This document shows positions 7,611 through 10,029 of a DNA stretch of 10,029 bases, piece after piece. The notes beneath the pieces were generated by a model, which worked only from the letters and a program-made list of their open reading frames with translations, did not search any database and was not told the origin of the DNA. The stretch's first letter is position 1. The number at the start of each line of letters is the position of its first letter. The DNA comes from Candidatus Saccharimonadota bacterium (lineage in GTDB: Bacteria; Patescibacteriota; Saccharimonadia; Saccharimonadales; UBA4665), in the NCBI GenBank assembly GCA_029288515.1, contig JARIHB010000020.1, positions 1-10,029 of the forward strand. The letters run 5' to 3'. Position numbers and translations under genes: made by a program.

Positions 7611-9440
7611 ATGATGGATGAAGGGGGTGATACCACACCTCATTTTGAGGACTGGGAACGCCAATTCGCGGAGATGGATGTAACCAGCCGCCCGCTGCCC
7701 GACGCAGGATTTATACATATGGATGGTGACATACCGCCAGCGGAAGCTGCTCCTATGAACGAACCGGCAGATGCGATCGAGGAACTTGCCGGCTCGATTA
7801 GGACAGAGATTAGGTCGGCTATCACCGCAGCGTACGAGGACTATAAAACAGCCGGTGATGCATGTACCTATCAATCACCCGAAGCATTACTGACGGTATC
7901 TGCTGATATGGCCGAAGCTGCTGCTGCGGCTGGCGATGTAGCGGAAGTAAACAGACACGTAGACGCTTACCTGGGTGTATCGGCATCGCTGGGAGATCAT
8001 GACAAGGAGCAACGTGCCCGCCTGTTGTACGCTGGAACAACGGTGGGTAATGAGCAAGCATTCGGCCAACTCCAAGCCTTGTTGGACGTTGAAAAGGAGG
8101 TGTATAAGAGTACTTTGGAGCATTGTGTTACCGGACAACAGGCAACGGCGCCGGCGGCACTGCAGTCGGCGCTCCACGCCATACTACGAGCCAGCGACGA
8201 ACGGGACTTGCCGGCAGACGCCTGGAAGCAGCATGCTGCAGTTGACGCGTACCATGCATGGGAGATTAATGCCGACCATTTATTGATGCGTGTGGTAGAT
8301 GCGGAACCGGGCCGGTCGGCAGAGGCCCAAGCCGCACTTGACCGCCATATAGCAGGCCTGACTGAATTGGAAGCAACTGAGGAGAATGACCGATTTATCG
8401 CACGTGTCGTACCGGATATGTTCGCAAGAACCACAGACTCTGCACTCCGGGAGCAGCTTGTAGATCGGTTTAAGGTGGCACATGACTCTAGGTCTGTCTG
8501 GCTCACTACGAATACTATTTCTCGGATGGTTGGCTTGGGCGTTGCAGTAACCGAAGAACCAAAGCTCGCCACACCGGAACGGGTAGCCTATTTTGAAGAG
8601 ACCATAGCGGATATTCTTACACAGTGCGGCGATGAGGACGTCCTTGACGCAACGGCTGCTGCTATCGTGGCGGCGCATTGGAATATGGCATTGAGCAGAC
8701 TATGCAATCCTGCAACCGACCCAGCCGCCATTATATCCGCAATCGACGCACAGATCGCTGATATCACTGCAGCAGCGGCCGACAACACGCGGCACATTAG
8801 TGTGCGTGATCAGGTGCGTGATAGGTTTCTGGGCGACTTCGCTCAAAAGGCGGCCCAGCAGGGCGCATATGGAGATGCGGCAGTCTACTTGAATAACGTT
8901 GGCAGCTCGCAAGAGCGCCGATACTACATAGAAAAGCTTTTGCGAATGGCCGAGACAGTGGAGCAGATGCAAACAATGGCTGAAAGGATTGATCCGCTCG
9001 CGTCACAAGTGGATCCGTATCTGCAGCGGCTCTTTGATAATGAGCGTAGATTACTGAGAGGTAGCGCGCCTGAACTCTTGTTCAGGGCGCTGGATTGTAC
9101 TCGTTCTCGTAATAGGCCGGCGTTTGCGGACGGTTGGGCGTCTGAATTGCGGTTTATTGGTGATGCTCTGGATAGAATTGCTCAACTGGACAATAGCGTA
9201 AACGAGGAGCCGGAGATGTCATCAACCACACAAGCGGTATTGGCAAGCCTACGGGATGAAGAACATGCGCCCTACGGTGATTGGATTGCTATCTCGAGAA
9301 GATTAATTGCCACCGGTGATCCGTACGAGCCAGCACGTGCGTATAGGAGTATTAGCCAGCAGACAAGTATACCGGAAGTCCGTATTGTTAGGCAATGGCA
9401 ATTGTTACAGGATATAATAAAGAGCAAGGAAGGAAAGTAG
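7611..9440 (+). CDS. Uncharacterised acidic helical protein, paralogue B
   Basis: A 609-residue duplicate of the preceding gene, collinear throughout with only small length shifts. Shared landmarks in order are HFEDW (11-15), SADMAEAAAAAGD (97-109), AILRASDER (190-198), EAQAALD (238-244), LATPERVAYFE (319-329), KAAQQGAYGDAAVYLNN (413-429), DPLASQVDPYLQRLF (461-475) and LIATGDPYEP (565-574). In one block (from residue 182 here) I count about 40 identities in 65 positions, so the copies are old but well conserved in patches. The acidic linker after HFEDW is not conserved. The second Gly-Asp turn of paralogue A reads Gly-Ala here. No enzyme motif or membrane segment is seen. The start could be ATG 7611 or ATG 7614; an AGAGAAAGAGAG purine stretch (7593-7604) is a weak ribosome site. 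A gap of 47 bases with its own dyad and -10-like sequence suggests some independent expression. Function unknown. Confidence 0.85.
   Translation: MMDEGGDTTPHFEDWERQFAEMDVTSRPLPDAGFIHMDGDIPPAEAAPMNEPADAIEELAGSIRTEIRSAITAAYEDYKTAGDACTYQSPEALLTVSADMAEAAAAAGDVAEVNRHVDAYLGVSASLGDHDKEQRARLLYAGTTVGNEQAFGQLQALLDVEKEVYKSTLEHCVTGQQATAPAALQSALHAILRASDERDLPADAWKQHAAVDAYHAWEINADHLLMRVVDAEPGRSAEAQAALDRHIAGLTELEATEENDRFIARVVPDMFARTTDSALREQLVDRFKVAHDSRSVWLTTNTISRMVGLGVAVTEEPKLATPERVAYFEETIADILTQCGDEDVLDATAAAIVAAHWNMALSRLCNPATDPAAIISAIDAQIADITAAAADNTRHISVRDQVRDRFLGDFAQKAAQQGAYGDAAVYLNNVGSSQERRYYIEKLLRMAETVEQMQTMAERIDPLASQVDPYLQRLFDNERRLLRGSAPELLFRALDCTRSRNRPAFADGWASELRFIGDALDRIAQLDNSVNEEPEMSSTTQAVLASLRDEEHAPYGDWIAISRRLIATGDPYEPARAYRSISQQTSIPEVRIVRQWQLLQDIIKSKEGK
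9413..9418 (+). promoter_or_regulatory. Consensus -10 box before the PIN-TRAM gene
   Basis: A perfect TATAAT inside the last codons of paralogue B. Transcription would begin near 9425, 28 or so bases before ATG 9453. TTGTTA at 9385-9390 resembles a -35 box but is 22 bases away, too far for normal spacing. The purine run AAGGAAGGAAAG (9426-9437) looks like a ribosome site but ends 15 bases before the ATG, further than usual. Confidence 0.35.
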
Positions 9441-9452
9441 CAAGAATCAAAA

Positions 9453-10029
9453 ATGTTTTTTAATCTTATAGAAGTGGTAATGCTGGGCGGTATCGGGTGG
9501 ATGGTATACAACCAGAGTGGCGGCGGGCTGAAAATGTTTCACAAAAGCCGTAATCTTATCCTCGATAGCTGTGCGCTCATTGATGGCCGTATTGTGGAGA
9601 TCGTGCGCGCCGGGTTTGTGGCTGATGAGCTAGTTATCCCACAGTTCATACTTAACGAGCTGCAATTATTGGCCGACGGCAATGATTCTCATAAGCGTGA
9701 GCGGGCCCGCTACGGCCTCGATATTGCCCACGAACTGCAAGACAGCGCGCCGATGCGCGTAACAATAGACCGTACAGTATTCCCGGGCATCAGTACCACC
9801 GACGACAAGCTGGTGGCACTTGCTAAAAAGATGAAAGCGCAATTATATACTACCGATTATAACCTGTCGAAGGTGGCTGCGGTGGAGGGTGTGAAGGTGC
9901 TGAACGTGAACGAGCTGGCGCAGGCGCTGCGGCCTATAACGTTGCCAGGCGAGACGCTGAACATCAAGATCATCCAAAAGGGCAGCAACCGCGACCAGGG
10001 TGTGGGGTATTTAGAAGACGGTACAATGA
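9453..10029 (+). CDS. yacL: YacL-type PIN-TRAM domain protein (C-terminus cut by window edge)
   Basis: Membrane-associated PIN-fold protein with a TRAM RNA-binding domain, a family thought to be a ribonuclease; cellular role poorly known. The 192 visible residues contain a short hydrophobic N-terminal segment (about 8-19), a PIN domain (about 34-155) with the expected acidic metal-binding residues Asp38 (in LILDSCALIDGR), Glu69, Asp117 or Asp118 (TTDDKLVALAKK) and Asp135 (YTTDYNL), then the beginning of the TRAM domain from about 166, with QGVGYLEDGT at 182-191, the conserved TRAM segment. Firmicute YacL proteins carry about four membrane helices ahead of PIN; here there is room for at most one. 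An in-frame ATG at 9480 is another possible start. Its place after clpC and radA matches the Bacillus clpC-radA-disA-yacL order. It follows paralogue B by 12 bases in the same frame. The reading frame is open at the right edge. Confidence 0.9.
   Translation, partial: MFFNLIEVVMLGGIGWMVYNQSGGGLKMFHKSRNLILDSCALIDGRIVEIVRAGFVADELVIPQFILNELQLLADGNDSHKRERARYGLDIAHELQDSAPMRVTIDRTVFPGISTTDDKLVALAKKMKAQLYTTDYNLSKVAAVEGVKVLNVNELAQALRPITLPGETLNIKIIQKGSNRDQGVGYLEDGTM

Larger units (their letters stand above)
5716..9440 (+). repeat. Tandem gene duplication (paralogues A and B)
   Basis: The two genes encode proteins of 615 and 609 residues that align end to end with the same motif order on the same strand. 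Their DNA has drifted far more than their conserved protein blocks, so this is an ancient tandem duplication rather than a recent or misassembled repeat. Confidence 0.85.

Noticed and set aside
7621..7631. AAGGGGGTGAT, ten of eleven to an ideal Shine-Dalgarno, just inside paralogue B; GGAG-rich stretch similarly inside paralogue A near 5729-5737
   Set aside because: No in-frame start codon follows at proper distance in either gene (the ATG at 5741 is out of frame), and HFEDW conservation right after shows that the surrounding codons are translated. The purines simply encode Glu, Gly and Asp.
5706..7638. Ten-base repeat GATACCACAC at 5706-5715 and 7629-7638, near both paralogue starts
   Set aside because: One copy is before the start codon and the other is inside the coding region, so they are not equivalent positions; likely chance.
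1..10029. tRNA or rRNA genes, CRISPR arrays, insertion sequences, rho-independent terminators, recoded TGA
   Set aside because: I looked for each and saw none: no regular short repeats, no transposase, no GC-rich hairpin followed by a T-run in any gap, and no TGA inside a conserved frame.

Overview
The window is a compact, entirely plus-strand gene block of roughly even base composition. Five complete genes, one gene complete from its first visible ATG, and one gene cut by the right edge are separated by gaps of 9 to about 100 bases. The standard code is used (TGA, TAA and TAG all act as stops; no in-frame TGA inside genes). The mix of features suggests a small-genome bacterium, most likely a Candidate Phyla Radiation member such as Saccharibacteria (TM7). 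These features are a CIRCE operator in front of clpC, the absence of ctsR/mcsAB, -10 boxes almost touching start codons, no good Shine-Dalgarno sequences and several unfamiliar proteins. The taxonomic call is inference from style, not from a marker gene.

Layout: (1) 5-610, a small nucleotidyltransferase-fold protein. (2) 664-701, a perfect CIRCE inverted repeat with a sigma70-type promoter threaded through it, driving (3) clpC, 712-3201, a full-length two-ATPase Clp unfoldase with a ClpP-docking loop. (4) 3219-4337, a membrane-anchored, outward-facing protein with an HExxH zinc-peptidase motif and a C-terminal coiled coil. (5) radA, 4357-5706, the branch-migration DNA repair ATPase. (6) and (7) 5716-7563 and 7611-9440, two large, acidic, helical paralogues arising from a tandem duplication, whose family I do not recognise. 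(8) 9453 to the right edge, a YacL-type PIN-TRAM protein, missing its C-terminal end.

The gene order clpC - radA - (two genes) - yacL matches the Bacillus subtilis block ctsR-mcsA-mcsB-clpC-radA-disA-yacL-ispD. Two things differ: ctsR/mcsAB are replaced by a CIRCE (HrcA) site, and the slot held by disA, whose product is a known RadA partner, is filled by the two unknown paralogues. A putative peptidase gene is inserted between clpC and radA. The paralogue pair is the best candidate here for something undescribed. Several promoters (clpC, the peptidase, radA) lie so close to their ATG that the messages should be leaderless or nearly so, so the block looks like a string of individually promoted genes rather than one simple operon.
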